The position numbers and the translations under genes were made by a program. Below, piece after piece: positions 8,848-17,875 of a DNA stretch of 64,000 nucleotides. The first letter of the stretch is position 1, and every line of letters starts with the position of its first letter. The notes under the pieces were generated by a model that saw only the letters and a list, made by a program, of their open reading frames with translations, was not told where the DNA came from and did not search any database. This DNA comes from Niastella soli (GTDB lineage: Bacteria; Bacteroidota; Bacteroidia; Chitinophagales; Chitinophagaceae): NCBI RefSeq assembly GCF_017742245.1, contig NZ_JAGHKO010000001.1, positions 835,061 to 899,060 on the forward strand. Direction: 5' to 3'.

Positions 8848-9813
8848 ATGAAAAAGCTACTTTTAATAACTATATATACACTTTACCACCTCCCCCTGTA
8901 CCCTTGGGGTTTCTACGCCCACCGCCAGATAAATTATTATGCGGTATTTATGCTGCCTCCCGAAATGATGGTATTGTATAAACCCAATCTCTCCTTCCTC
9001 ACCGATCATGCCGTTGACCCCGACAAACGTCGTTATATGGTACCCGCAGAAGGTGCCCGCCATTATATCGATATCGATCATTACGGCAACTATCCATTCG
9101 ATTCATTGCCCCGCGTGTTCACCAAAGCCCTTGAAAAATATGGCAATGACACTTTACAGGCATATGGAATTGTACCCTGGCACATTCAAATCATGCTGCA
9201 GCGGCTCACTACAGCCTTTAAGGAAAAAGATCAGGCGAAGATCCTGAAGCTTTCGGCCGATCTGGGGCATTATATCGCCGATGCACATGTACCCCTGCAT
9301 GTATGCAGCAATCACAACGGGCAACTCACCAACCAACAGGGTATTCATGCCTTTTGGGAATCGCGTATTCCCGAACTGCTGGCCGCTACCAATTGGGACT
9401 TTCTGATGGGTAAAGCCAGTTACCTTGCCAACCCGCTTGCATTTACCTGGAAACGAGTGCTCGAAAGCGCTGCTGCTTCCGACACCGTATTACGAATTGA
9501 GCGGGAATTGACCGCCCGGTTTTCCGCCGACCAGAAGTATTCTTTTGAACCCCGGAATGGCCAGGTTCTCCGGCAATATGCCAGTACTTACTGTCTGGCC
9601 TACGACCAGCTTTTGAATAACATGATCGAGCGGCGTATGCAACAATCCATTGCTGCCGTGGCGTCCTTTTGGTATACAGCCTGGGTCAATGCCGGCCAAC
9701 CCGACCTAAAACAACTCTCGCATAAGAACTTCAGCGAAGAAGACCAGCGCGAATTTGACCGTTTAAACCAGGCATGGCTACAGGGAAAGGCAATAGGCAA
9801 AGATTGTGATTAA
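8848..9813 (+). CDS. Zinc-dependent phospholipase C / S1-P1 nuclease-fold protein
   Basis: 321 residues from ATG 8848 (a TTG three codons upstream is not needed). A hydrophobic N-terminus ending in PWGFYAHRQIN acts as signal peptide and places the conserved N-terminal Trp and following His of the zinc PLC / P1-nuclease fold at the processed end. Further metal-ligand motifs are visible: HYIDIDHYG (about 75), LSADLGHYIADAHVPLHV (about 145) and HAFWESRIPE (about 175). These are the trinuclear zinc ligands of the family. Substrate (phospholipid or nucleic acid) cannot be separated by eye. The product is probably secreted to the periplasm. No operon partner is evident. Confidence 0.75.
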   Translation: MKKLLLITIYTLYHLPLYPWGFYAHRQINYYAVFMLPPEMMVLYKPNLSFLTDHAVDPDKRRYMVPAEGARHYIDIDHYGNYPFDSLPRVFTKALEKYGNDTLQAYGIVPWHIQIMLQRLTTAFKEKDQAKILKLSADLGHYIADAHVPLHVCSNHNGQLTNQQGIHAFWESRIPELLAATNWDFLMGKASYLANPLAFTWKRVLESAAASDTVLRIERELTARFSADQKYSFEPRNGQVLRQYASTYCLAYDQLLNNMIERRMQQSIAAVASFWYTAWVNAGQPDLKQLSHKNFSEEDQREFDRLNQAWLQGKAIGKDCD

Positions 9814-9877
9814 CTCATTATGAATGAATTACGCATCAACATCAAAATTTGAAGGGTCTTTAGTCCACCAAATTAGG

Positions 9878-9885
9878 TACCTTTG
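9878..9885 (+). promoter_or_regulatory. Candidate -7 box of serC
   Basis: TACCTTTG fits TANNTTTG, 27 bases before the serC ATG. A TTTG occurs at 9848 but at a 26-base spacing, longer than usual. Confidence 0.4.
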
Positions 9886-9911
9886 CACTCCTTCTAATTT
9901 AAGATGAAACA

Positions 9912-10991
9912 ATGATGCACAATTTTAACGCGGGACCCAGCATTCTCCCCCCGGAAGTATTTAAACAAGCCAGTGAAGCCATTTTAAATTACAATAACTC
10001 CGGCTTGTCGATCCTGGAGATTGGCCACCGCACCGATCTGTTTCAGGCAGTAATGGATGAAGCCATTGCCCTGGTGAAAGAATTAATGCAACTTGATGAT
10101 CAGCATGAAGTGTTGTTCCTGCATGGTGGCGCTTCCACCCAGTTCTTTCAAATTCCCATGAATCTGTTGAATGATAATGAAATAGCCGCCTATACCGACA
10201 CCGGTACCTGGTCGGCCAAAGCCATAAAAGAAGCCAAACTATTCGGCCATGTGGAAGTAGTTTGCAGTGCTAAAGAATCGAACTACAACCACCTGCCCAA
10301 ACAATTCACTGTTCCTAAAACAGCCAAATACCTGCACCTGACCACCAATGAGACCATTCATGGTGTTCAATGGCACGATTTCACGCCTTTCTTTGAAGCC
10401 GGTGTACCATTGGTAGCGGATATGAGCAGTGATATCCTGAGCCGGGAAATGGACTTTAAAAAATTCGACCTTATTTATGCCGGCGCCCAAAAGAATGTAG
10501 GTGCTGCGGGAGTAAACCTGGTGGTTGTAAATAAAAACATCCTGGGTAAAGTAAACCGCAAACTGGCAACTATGATGGATTACCGCCAACATATCGAGAA
10601 CGGTTCCATGTTAAATACGCCACCGGTTTTTGCAGTTTACGTATGTATGCTTACGCTGCGCTGGTTAAAGAGCCAGGGCGGGGTGGCAGCAATAGAAAAG
10701 ATCAATAACCAGAAGGCGCAATTATTGTACAATACCATCGATAGCTTACCGGTGTTCAAAGGCACGGTGATCAATAAAGAAGACCGCAGCATTATGAATG
10801 CCTGCTTTGTGATGGACAATACCGATCTGGAAAAAGAATTTCTGACCCTGTGCAAGCAGAACAATATTTATGGAGTGAAAGGTCACCGCAGTGTTGGCGG
10901 GTTCAGACCTTCGCTTTACAACGCCTTGCCTCTTTCAAGTGTGCAGGTATTGACCGACCTGATGAAGGATTTCGCAAATAAAAAAGGATAA
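9912..10991 (+). CDS. serC: Phosphoserine aminotransferase
   Basis: 359 residues, full length. It converts 3-phosphohydroxypyruvate and glutamate to phosphoserine and 2-oxoglutarate in serine synthesis (and acts in PLP synthesis in some bacteria). The start HNFNAGPSILPPEVF is the family signature; LIYAGAQKNVGAAGVNLV carries the PLP-binding lysine (about residue 195), and the C-terminal GHRSVGGFRPSLYNALP contains the substrate phosphate-binding residues. The ATGs at 9912 and 9915 are equivalent. It is followed by the DUF1015 gene in the same orientation; in many Bacteroidota serA lies between these two, but not here. Confidence 0.96.
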   Translation: MMHNFNAGPSILPPEVFKQASEAILNYNNSGLSILEIGHRTDLFQAVMDEAIALVKELMQLDDQHEVLFLHGGASTQFFQIPMNLLNDNEIAAYTDTGTWSAKAIKEAKLFGHVEVVCSAKESNYNHLPKQFTVPKTAKYLHLTTNETIHGVQWHDFTPFFEAGVPLVADMSSDILSREMDFKKFDLIYAGAQKNVGAAGVNLVVVNKNILGKVNRKLATMMDYRQHIENGSMLNTPPVFAVYVCMLTLRWLKSQGGVAAIEKINNQKAQLLYNTIDSLPVFKGTVINKEDRSIMNACFVMDNTDLEKEFLTLCKQNNIYGVKGHRSVGGFRPSLYNALPLSSVQVLTDLMKDFANKKG

Positions 10992-10996
10992 GAGAC

Positions 10997-11060
10997 ATGA
11001 CCTGTAAGGTCTGCCTCGGCAATTCGCCTTGTGGTGGGTAAAGCAGACCTGACAGGTCAT
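10997..11060. repeat. Inverted repeat built from GACCTGnnAGGTC palindromes
   Basis: Arms at 10997-11014 and 11043-11060 pair over 18 bases with one mismatch. Each arm itself contains a small palindrome (GACCTGTAAGGTC and GACCTGACAGGTC). A third degenerate unit ATCTGTCAGAT follows near 11080. It could act as an intercistronic hairpin between serC and the DUF1015 gene. Confidence 0.65.
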
Positions 11061-11160
11061 TCGCTTCGATGCAATCCGATCTGTCAGATTCAATCCATCA
11101 CCCTGATTATCCAGCGCCCAAGCAATTTTTAAGGTTATAAAAACGCTTAATAATATTACA

Positions 11161-12393
11161 ATGGCCAATATTTCTCCTTTCAAAGCCCTGCGCCCGCGTC
11201 CCGAGCTGGCAAAGCAGGTTGCCTCACGTCCTTACGATGTGCTGAATTCAAAAGAAGCCCGTGAAGAAGTAGTAGGTAATCCATACTCGTTCCTGCATAT
11301 AACAAAATCAGAGATCGACCTGCCCGAGGATATGGATATCCATAGCCAGCCAGTGTATGAAAAAGCTAAAGAGAATATTGCAGCGTTTATTCAACGCAGT
11401 ATTTTATTCAGGGAAGACAAACCCTGCTATTACATATATCAACTGATAATGAATGGCCGAAGCCAAACCGGTTTGGTGGCTGCCAGTTCCGTTGATGATT
11501 ATGAGAATGATGTTATTAAAAAACACGAGTTTACCCGCCCTGAAAAAGAGCAGGACCGTATTAATCACATAGCCACTACCGGTGCACAAACCGGTAATGT
11601 GTTTCTGGCTTACAGAAACAATGCGGAAGTGGATACGCTGATTGAACAATGGAAAAACACCCACACACCGGTGTATGACTTTGTAGCCGATGACGCTATC
11701 AGCCATACCATTTGGGTGATCACCGATGATGCAGTGAATAACCAAATAACCAATCTGTTCAAAACACAGATCCCGCAAACGTATATCGCCGATGGTCACC
11801 ACCGGGCCGCCTCTGCAGCCAAGGTGCGAAAAGCACTGGGTGCGCAGGCTAAGGCAGAAGCCGATTATTTCCTTACTACCCTGTTCCCATCGAACCAGTT
11901 GTACATCATGGATTATAACCGGGTGGTGAAAGACCTGAACGGCCTTACCGAAGCAGCGTTACTGGAAAAATTAGGAGCTCATTTTACTGTTGAAAAATCA
12001 GGCAGCGCCGTAGCTCCGGCTTCCCTGCATCAGTTTGGCATGTACCTGAAAGGTCAGTGGTATACCCTTACCGCTAAACCAGGTACCTGGACAAACGATC
12101 CCATTGGTGTGCTGGATGTGTCTATATTATCTAACCTGGTGTTGGACCCACTTTTAGGAATCAAAGACCAGCGTACCGATAAACGCATCGACTTTGTAGG
12201 CGGTATTCGCGGACTGGGAGAACTGGAAAAAAGAGTGAACAGCGGCGAGATGGCCGTAGCCTTCAGCTTGCATCCGGTAACCATTCAACAGTTGTTCGAT
12301 ATTGCCGATAGTGGTAATGTAATGCCACCCAAAAGCACCTGGTTTGAACCTAAGCTCAGGGATGGGTTATTGACACACTTGATTTACGGTTAA
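11161..12393 (+). CDS. DUF1015 family protein
   Basis: 410 residues beginning ISPFKALRPRPELAKQVASRPYDVLNS, the typical DUF1015 opening, and containing the YIADGHHRAASA motif (about 215-226) that is the most conserved part of this family. Function is not established; a ParB/sulfiredoxin-like kinase fold has been proposed for the HHR motif region. Its regular placement beside serine biosynthesis genes in Bacteroidota suggests a link to serine or phosphoserine metabolism, which is inference. It lies 169 bases after serC, with the inverted repeat between them. Confidence 0.85.
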   Translation: MANISPFKALRPRPELAKQVASRPYDVLNSKEAREEVVGNPYSFLHITKSEIDLPEDMDIHSQPVYEKAKENIAAFIQRSILFREDKPCYYIYQLIMNGRSQTGLVAASSVDDYENDVIKKHEFTRPEKEQDRINHIATTGAQTGNVFLAYRNNAEVDTLIEQWKNTHTPVYDFVADDAISHTIWVITDDAVNNQITNLFKTQIPQTYIADGHHRAASAAKVRKALGAQAKAEADYFLTTLFPSNQLYIMDYNRVVKDLNGLTEAALLEKLGAHFTVEKSGSAVAPASLHQFGMYLKGQWYTLTAKPGTWTNDPIGVLDVSILSNLVLDPLLGIKDQRTDKRIDFVGGIRGLGELEKRVNSGEMAVAFSLHPVTIQQLFDIADSGNVMPPKSTWFEPKLRDGLLTHLIYG

Positions 12394-12450
12394 TAGGTTG
12401 AAAGGTTAACAAGTATTACAATCATATTGAGGCCGAAGGCCGAATTATAG

Positions 12451-12506
12451 AAAGCCGGAAAGGCAGTTGCTACAAATTAGTAACGCCTGCCGGTTTTCAG
12501 CTTTTT
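12451..12506. terminator. Long hairpin, probable terminator of the serC unit
   Basis: Outer arms GAAAGCCGG and CCGGTTTTC enclose a second inverted repeat (GTTGCTACAAATTAGTAAC). The same layered structure is present at 63260-63308. Confidence 0.55.
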
Positions 12507-12527
12507 ATGAACCGGCGGAGAGAAAGT

Positions 12528-12900
12528 GAGTTGTGAGTTGTGAGTGGCTCGCGACTATTGCGACTAATAATTATCTTATGTCCCCTAAAAATTTATTGCC
12601 AATTGCTCCCGGCTAAGCCGAGACCTCTTGCCTATTGCCCATTCAATGTCGTTTAGTTAATGCTTGTCTTAAGGAATCCCCTCCCAGGAGGGGGTAGGGG
12701 GGTGGGTTTATAATGTTAATATTATTATCATACCTGGCGCAAACGTCCACTTATGCCCAATCAATATTATCAATCCTCACAAGCGGGGCAGGCTCTGGTC
12801 ACCTGTTAACCTGATCAACCTGGTCAACTGATCAACTCACCCTCCCTTGTCAACCTGTTAACGTGTCAACCCTATCAACCTCTCCTCCCATTATACATCT
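12528..12900. repeat. Dispersed intergenic repeats, copy B, plus CAACCTG word array
   Basis: 12528-12712 repeats the order seen at 8752 (GAGTTGTGAGTTGTGAGTG, GGCTCGCGACT, CTATTGCCCATT) and then continues with CAATGTCGTTTAGTTAATGC and the palindrome CCCCTCCCAGGAGGGG, as in the 48.9-49.8 kb array. 12790-12900 is a loose run of ATCAAC/GTTAAC/GTCAACC words. No gene is visible in this 570-base gap. Confidence 0.7.
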
Positions 12901-12947
12901 CCCCCAGATTTTAACTTTATTCCCCAACAATAAGCCCCCACAACCCT

Positions 12948-12955
12948 TATCTTTG
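12948..12955 (+). promoter_or_regulatory. Candidate -7 box of the TPR gene, almost no leader
   Basis: TATCTTTG ends only 7 bases before the ATG at 12963, implying a leaderless or near-leaderless transcript if used. No -33 TTTG at the standard spacing. Confidence 0.45.
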
Positions 12956-12962
12956 GCTCCGT

Positions 12963-13988
12963 ATGAAACATCTTTTACCAGTTGTAGGCTTATTATTGGC
13001 CGTAAATATGACACAGGCCCAACAGGAGCCTGTTGATGTAAAAACTGTACAGGAAACGGCCAAAAATTACATGAAGCAGGGAGATTATTCCAACGCCGTT
13101 CTGGTGTTAAACCGGGGACTGCAAACCAATACCGATAACCTGGAACTGCAAAAAGACCTGGCCTTTGCCTATTACCTTAACCGCGATTATTCGCATGGCA
13201 TTGAAGTGGCCAGAAAATTTCCCGACCGTCAGGACGCGGATGTACAAAGCTTTCAGATCCTGGGTATGTTGTACAAGGCCATTGAAGAAGGTAAGGAATG
13301 CGAAAAAATGTACAAGACAGCCCTGAAGAAATTCCCCAACAGCGGCACCCTGTATAATGAATATGGCGAAATGCTGTGGAGCAAAAAAAATTACACCGAT
13401 GCCATCAAATTATGGGAAAAAGGCATTGAAACAGACCCCTCCTTTTCAAGCACTTATTATAACGCCGCTAAATATTACTATTTTACTACCGATAAAGTAT
13501 GGTGCCTTATCTATGGTGAAATTTTTATAAATCTTGAAAGCTATTCAAAACGCACTGCCGAAATTAAGATGGTGCTGCTCGATGGTTACAAGAAATTATT
13601 CACCGATGCCAATATGACCAAAGACCAGGACACAAAAAATGATTTTGTGAAAGCATTCCTCGATGTAATGAAATCACAATCTACATTTATGGGCACCAAT
13701 GGGGTCACTCCGGAAACTTTATCGGCTGTGCGCACTAAGTTCGTGCTGGAATGGTTTTCGAAATATGCCAAGGCATTTCCCTTCCGCCTATACGAATATC
13801 ACCAGCAACTGTTAAAAGCGGGTATGTTCGATGCTTATAACCAATGGGTTTTTGGCACTACCAACAACCTGCCAGCCTACGAAAACTGGACCAAGACCCA
13901 CCAGGAAGAATATAACAAATTCGACTACTTTCAACATAACCGGGTATTCAAATTACCCTCGGGGCAATACTACCAAACAGTAAAATAA
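12963..13988 (+). CDS. Secreted tetratricopeptide-repeat protein
   Basis: 341 residues with a signal peptide (MKHLLPVVGLLLAVNMTQAQ). TPR-like helix pairs run from about 25 to 190, for example KNYMKQGDYSNAVLVLNRGL and KKNYTDAIKLWEKGI. The C-terminal 150 residues have no recognisable domain. It is probably periplasmic or outer-membrane-associated, serving as a protein-interaction scaffold. Flanked by an intergenic repeat upstream and a clear terminator downstream, so likely a single-gene unit. The specific partner is unknown. Confidence 0.75.
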   Translation: MKHLLPVVGLLLAVNMTQAQQEPVDVKTVQETAKNYMKQGDYSNAVLVLNRGLQTNTDNLELQKDLAFAYYLNRDYSHGIEVARKFPDRQDADVQSFQILGMLYKAIEEGKECEKMYKTALKKFPNSGTLYNEYGEMLWSKKNYTDAIKLWEKGIETDPSFSSTYYNAAKYYYFTTDKVWCLIYGEIFINLESYSKRTAEIKMVLLDGYKKLFTDANMTKDQDTKNDFVKAFLDVMKSQSTFMGTNGVTPETLSAVRTKFVLEWFSKYAKAFPFRLYEYHQQLLKAGMFDAYNQWVFGTTNNLPAYENWTKTHQEEYNKFDYFQHNRVFKLPSGQYYQTVK

Positions 13989-13993
13989 ATAAT

Positions 13994-14025
13994 TAGTCCC
14001 GGCCATTGCGTCGGGACTTTTTTTA
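13994..14025 (+). terminator. Intrinsic terminator
   Basis: Arms AGTCCCG (13995-14001) and CGGGACT (14012-14018) followed by a long T-run. Confidence 0.85.
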
Positions 14026-14083
14026 TTTGCGCAGAATTGCTAAATTCAATTAAAATCCAAGACCGGCTATTTAAAAAACAGCT

Positions 14084-15865
14084 ATGACCGAACCCAAACG
14101 ATTATTCGATTGCCTGCAATTCCATTTAGAAAAAAAGCCATTGCCCAACATGCTGGCTGCAAAAGAAAACGGGCAATGGAAATCTTATAGCACCCAGGAT
14201 GTAAAAACTACAGTAGATAAACTAAGCGCAGGTTTACTAAACCTGGGCATCCAATGCGGCGATATGACCGCCGAAAGTCGCGATAAAATTGCCATTCTTA
14301 GTAAAAACCGGCCCGAATGGATCATGCTTGACCTGGCCGTACAGCAGATCGGTGCCATTCTGGCCCCCATATATCCCACCATTAGTGTGCAGGACCTGGA
14401 GTTTGTATTACACGATGCCCAGGTGAAAATGGTATTTGTAAACGATGAGGAATTATTTCATAAAGTTTTAACCGTAAAGGACCGAGTGCCTTCACTTAAG
14501 GAAATTTATACTTTTGAACACGTGGCCAATGCCCGTCATTGGAAAGAAGTGGTGACCCTTTCTAGTGAAGAAGCACAGCAAAAAGTACAAAGCATTGCTG
14601 CCAATATCAAATATGAAGACCTGGCAACAATCATATATACCTCTGGTACAACCGGTACGCCCAAAGGCGTAATGTTGTCGCACAAGAACATACTCAGTAA
14701 CGTAATGGCCTGTTACCCCTGTTTGCCTGCCTTTCCTGATATGAAGGCACTGAGTTTTCTGCCGCTGAACCATATTTTCGAACGCATGATCTCTTATTTC
14801 TATCTGTACAGGGGTATCTCGATCTATTACGCGGAAAGTATGGATACTATTGGGGAGAACCTGAAAGAAGTAAGACCCGGCATGTTTACCACCGTTCCCC
14901 GCCTGCTCGAAAAAGTGTACGATCGCATTATGGCCAAAGGCGCTGAATTGACCGGTATAAAAAGAAAATTATTTTACTGGGCGCACGACCTGGCTACCCG
15001 GTACGAGATCAATAAACCTATGGGCTTTAGCTACAACCTGCAGCTGGCCCTGGCCAATAAACTCATTTTTAGTAAATGGCGCGAAGGATTGGGTAATAAC
15101 CTGAAATGTATTGTAAGCGGCGGCGCCGCCTGCCAGGTGCGTTTGATCCGCATTTTTACCGCAGCCAAAATACCAGTATTGGAAGGGTACGGACTTACTG
15201 AAACCTCCCCTGTGATCAGCGTAAACCGCTTTGAAGAACAGGACCGGAAATTTGGAACGGTAGGCCCATTAATTGACCAGGTGGAAGTAAAGATTGCAGA
15301 AGATGGCGAAATACTTTGCAAAGGCCCCAACGTTATGATGGGCTACTATAAACGCCCCGACCTTACAGCAGAAGAAATGAGTGGCGACTGGTACCATACC
15401 GGTGATATAGGCATGATGGCAGATGATAAATACCTCAAGATCACTGACCGCAAAAAAGAGTTGTTCAAAACAAGCGGTGGTAAATACGTAGCACCACTGC
15501 CTATAGAGAACAAGCTGAAAGAATCGATCTATATAGAACAGATCATGGTAGTGGGGTCAGAACGAAAATTCGTAGGCGCACTCATCATTCCCGCCTTTCC
15601 AACCCTGAAAGACTGGGCCCGCAAACAGGGCATGCAAGATCTGAGCAACGAAGAACTGATCAAACAACCAAAAGTACATGAGCTGTACCGTGAGCTGATC
15701 GATAGTTACAATAAATTTTTTAACCACGTTGAGCAGATAAAAAAGTTTGAACTGTTGCCCCAGGAATGGAGCATTGAAACCGGTGAAATGACCCCCAAAC
15801 TGAGCCTGAAACGAAAAGTGGTCATGGAAAAGTACCGCAGCTCCATAGAGCACATTTATTCATAA
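14084..15865 (+). CDS. Long-chain fatty-acid--CoA ligase (AMP-binding)
   Basis: 593 residues. ANL-superfamily adenylating enzyme that activates long-chain fatty acids to acyl-CoA via acyl-AMP. Motifs in order: the P-loop YTSGTTGTPKGVMLSH (about 186-201), FLPLNHIFERM, EGYGLTETSPV (about 368), YHTGDIG (about 443), and ITDRKKELFKTSGGKYV with the hinge and C-terminal-domain residues. The LPLNHIFER and ELFKTSGGKY forms are those of the FAA1/FadD15-type branch. Single-gene unit between two strong terminators. Role is membrane-lipid or exogenous fatty-acid metabolism. Confidence 0.93.
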   Translation: MTEPKRLFDCLQFHLEKKPLPNMLAAKENGQWKSYSTQDVKTTVDKLSAGLLNLGIQCGDMTAESRDKIAILSKNRPEWIMLDLAVQQIGAILAPIYPTISVQDLEFVLHDAQVKMVFVNDEELFHKVLTVKDRVPSLKEIYTFEHVANARHWKEVVTLSSEEAQQKVQSIAANIKYEDLATIIYTSGTTGTPKGVMLSHKNILSNVMACYPCLPAFPDMKALSFLPLNHIFERMISYFYLYRGISIYYAESMDTIGENLKEVRPGMFTTVPRLLEKVYDRIMAKGAELTGIKRKLFYWAHDLATRYEINKPMGFSYNLQLALANKLIFSKWREGLGNNLKCIVSGGAACQVRLIRIFTAAKIPVLEGYGLTETSPVISVNRFEEQDRKFGTVGPLIDQVEVKIAEDGEILCKGPNVMMGYYKRPDLTAEEMSGDWYHTGDIGMMADDKYLKITDRKKELFKTSGGKYVAPLPIENKLKESIYIEQIMVVGSERKFVGALIIPAFPTLKDWARKQGMQDLSNEELIKQPKVHELYRELIDSYNKFFNHVEQIKKFELLPQEWSIETGEMTPKLSLKRKVVMEKYRSSIEHIYS

Positions 15866-15889
15866 ATATCTGATATATAATCTTATAGT

Positions 15890-15938
15890 AGAAGAAGCCC
15901 CGGTGTAGTTATTACTGCATCGGGGCTTCTTCGTGTTT
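15890..15938 (+). terminator. Intrinsic terminator
   Basis: 15-base arms GAAGAAGCCCCGGTG and CATCGGGGCTTCTTC with one G-T pair. Ends the acyl-CoA ligase transcript. Confidence 0.85.
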
Positions 15939-15983
15939 GAAGCATGTTTGTAGCAGGTGTAATTCACTGATTTTCCGCATATA

Positions 15984-16049
15984 ACCCGTACATATCCCGT
16001 ACATATCCCGTATATGTTCCGTTCCTTAATAGGTACGGAATATGTACGG
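15984..16049. repeat. Tandem CCCGTACATAT units forming a large hairpin
   Basis: Three successive units of about 12 bases (CCCGTACATATC, CCCGTACATATC, CCCGTATATGTT) are followed by TACGGAATATGTACGG (16034-16049), which pairs with a unit over 16 bases with one mismatch. No coding potential. It could be a protein-binding array or RNA structure in the leader region of the decarboxylase gene. Confidence 0.55.
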
Positions 16050-16285
16050 CAAATGGACGAATAGCATACAACTCAAATAGGTAAGCGTTGTGAATCCGAC
16101 AGGTATCTGACATGGAGCAGATAGGGTGTAACCCTCAATAGCACGACCACAACTGATCTAGTTAAACTATTAAAAACTGCATCTGTTTTATAAAGGTATT
16201 CCTGGGGAAATTTGTAAGAGATAGCAGAAAACGGGTTGCCAGGTCTGGCCTGATGAAGCAACTTTATACCCGCAAAAATATAGCC

Positions 16286-17752
16286 ATGAATAAAGAAGCC
16301 TTACTTACAGAAGAAAAAACGCTCGACCCGCAGGACTGGTCTAAATTGAATGAGCTGGGCCACCGGATGCTGGATGACCTGTTCTATTACCTGGAAACAA
16401 CGCGTCAACGGCCGGTTTACAAAAAACCATCAAAAGATGCCATTGCCAGTATGCGGCAATCCCTGCCCGAATTACCACAAGGGGCCACTGGCGTGTATGA
16501 GGATTTTTTCGCCAACGTACTTCCCTACAACACCAACAACATTCACCCCCGGTTTTGGGCCTGGGTACAGGGCGGAGGTTCGCCATTTGGCATGTTGGCC
16601 GATATGTTGGCCTCCGGCATGAATGCCAACGTAAGCATTGGCGATAGCATGCCCATGTATGTAGAAAAACAGGTGCTCGACTGGTCGAAGGAAATGATGG
16701 GTTACCCCGCAACCGCCAGTGGCCTGTTGTTAAGCGGAGCCTCCCTGGCCAATATTACCGCGCTGATAGTGGCGCGGCACCACGCCAACCGCGAGATAAA
16801 AACAAAGGGATTACAGGCAATTTCAGGGCCTATGACAGTCTATGGTTCAGCTGAAACACATAATTGCGTGATAAAAGGGGTTGAAGTGATTGGTATTGGC
16901 AGCGATAATTTTCGCAAAGTGCCCGTTGATGCGGATTATAGAATCTGCGTGGATGAACTACGGCGGATGATCGAGGAAGATAGAGCCGCCGGTTGCCAGC
17001 CCTTTTGTATTGTAGGCAATGCCGGAACGGTGAATACCGGCGCAATAGACCCACTGGATGAACTGGCGGTCATTGCAAAGGAACAAAATCTGTGGCTGCA
17101 TATAGACGGTGCTTTTGGTGCCATTCCCAAACTGTTGCCTGAATTTGCAAGTGCCCTGAAAGGACTGGAACTGGCCGACAGCCTGTCGTTCGATTTTCAC
17201 AAGTGGATGTATGTAAATTATGAGGCCGCCTGTGTGCTCATTCGCGACCCACAGTTACACCGGGAAGCATTTACTACCGCAGTAAACTATTTAACCCTGC
17301 ACGAGCGTGGGTTATCAGCCGGTCCCGACGCCTTTAATAACCTGGGCATGGAACTGTCGCGTGGCTTTAAAGCCCTGAAAATTTGGATGCTGTTAAAGCA
17401 AAACGGGCTTGAGACCTACCGAACGCTGATCAGGCAAAACCTGCAGCAGGCCCAATACCTGGCTGAACAGATCCAATTGCACCCAGAACTGGAGTTGCTC
17501 GCGCCTGTTCCTTTGAATATTGTATGCTATCGGTATAATCCCGGCAATTGCGATGCCGATTTAAATAAGGGGAACAAAGAAATTTTGATGCGTTTGCATG
17601 AACAGGGTATTGCAGCCCCCTCTTATACGGTGTTGAATGGCCACTACGCCATCCGTGCGGCCATTACCAACCACCGCAGCCGGTTTGAGGATTTTGAACT
17701 GCTGGTAAATGAAACCCTACGAATTGGCAATGAGGTATTTGGAAGACACTGA
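16286..17752 (+). CDS. PLP-dependent group II amino-acid decarboxylase
   Basis: 488 residues from ATG 16286; an ATG at 16253 would add 11 residues and cannot be excluded. The PLP-lysine motif SLSFDFHKWMYVNYEAACV (about 310) and the ligand motifs GSAETHNCVIKG, AGTVNTGAIDPLDEL and WLHIDGAFGA place it in the pyridoxal-dependent decarboxylase group II family (aromatic-L-amino-acid, tyrosine, glutamate, histidine decarboxylases). The N-terminal HPRFWAWVQGGGSPFGMLADML resembles the substrate-pocket region of DDC-like members. Exact substrate is not determined. No linked amine transporter is visible. The leader contains the hairpin at 15984. Confidence 0.85.
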   Translation: MNKEALLTEEKTLDPQDWSKLNELGHRMLDDLFYYLETTRQRPVYKKPSKDAIASMRQSLPELPQGATGVYEDFFANVLPYNTNNIHPRFWAWVQGGGSPFGMLADMLASGMNANVSIGDSMPMYVEKQVLDWSKEMMGYPATASGLLLSGASLANITALIVARHHANREIKTKGLQAISGPMTVYGSAETHNCVIKGVEVIGIGSDNFRKVPVDADYRICVDELRRMIEEDRAAGCQPFCIVGNAGTVNTGAIDPLDELAVIAKEQNLWLHIDGAFGAIPKLLPEFASALKGLELADSLSFDFHKWMYVNYEAACVLIRDPQLHREAFTTAVNYLTLHERGLSAGPDAFNNLGMELSRGFKALKIWMLLKQNGLETYRTLIRQNLQQAQYLAEQIQLHPELELLAPVPLNIVCYRYNPGNCDADLNKGNKEILMRLHEQGIAAPSYTVLNGHYAIRAAITNHRSRFEDFELLVNETLRIGNEVFGRH

Positions 17753-17806
17753 GTGTTGCGATCTTGAAATTTCGGGAATTTGTCCTTTTGCTTCTGGCCT
17801 CTACCC

Positions 17807-17837
17807 TTTGCCCTTGCTCTTATAAGAGTTATCTTTA
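17807..17837 (+). promoter_or_regulatory. Promoter of the branched-chain aminotransferase gene
   Basis: TTTG (17807-17810), a 19-base spacer, then TATCTTTA (17830-17837): the Bacteroidota consensus with one mismatch at the last base, 38 bases before the ATG. Confidence 0.65.
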
Positions 17838-17875
17838 CAATCCGAATGACTTGTAGCACCAAAAAAATTTAGTTT

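Noticed and set aside
10371-10386. TGGCACG resembling a sigma-54 -24 element
   Set aside because: It is inside serC coding sequence and the TTGC -12 element is absent.
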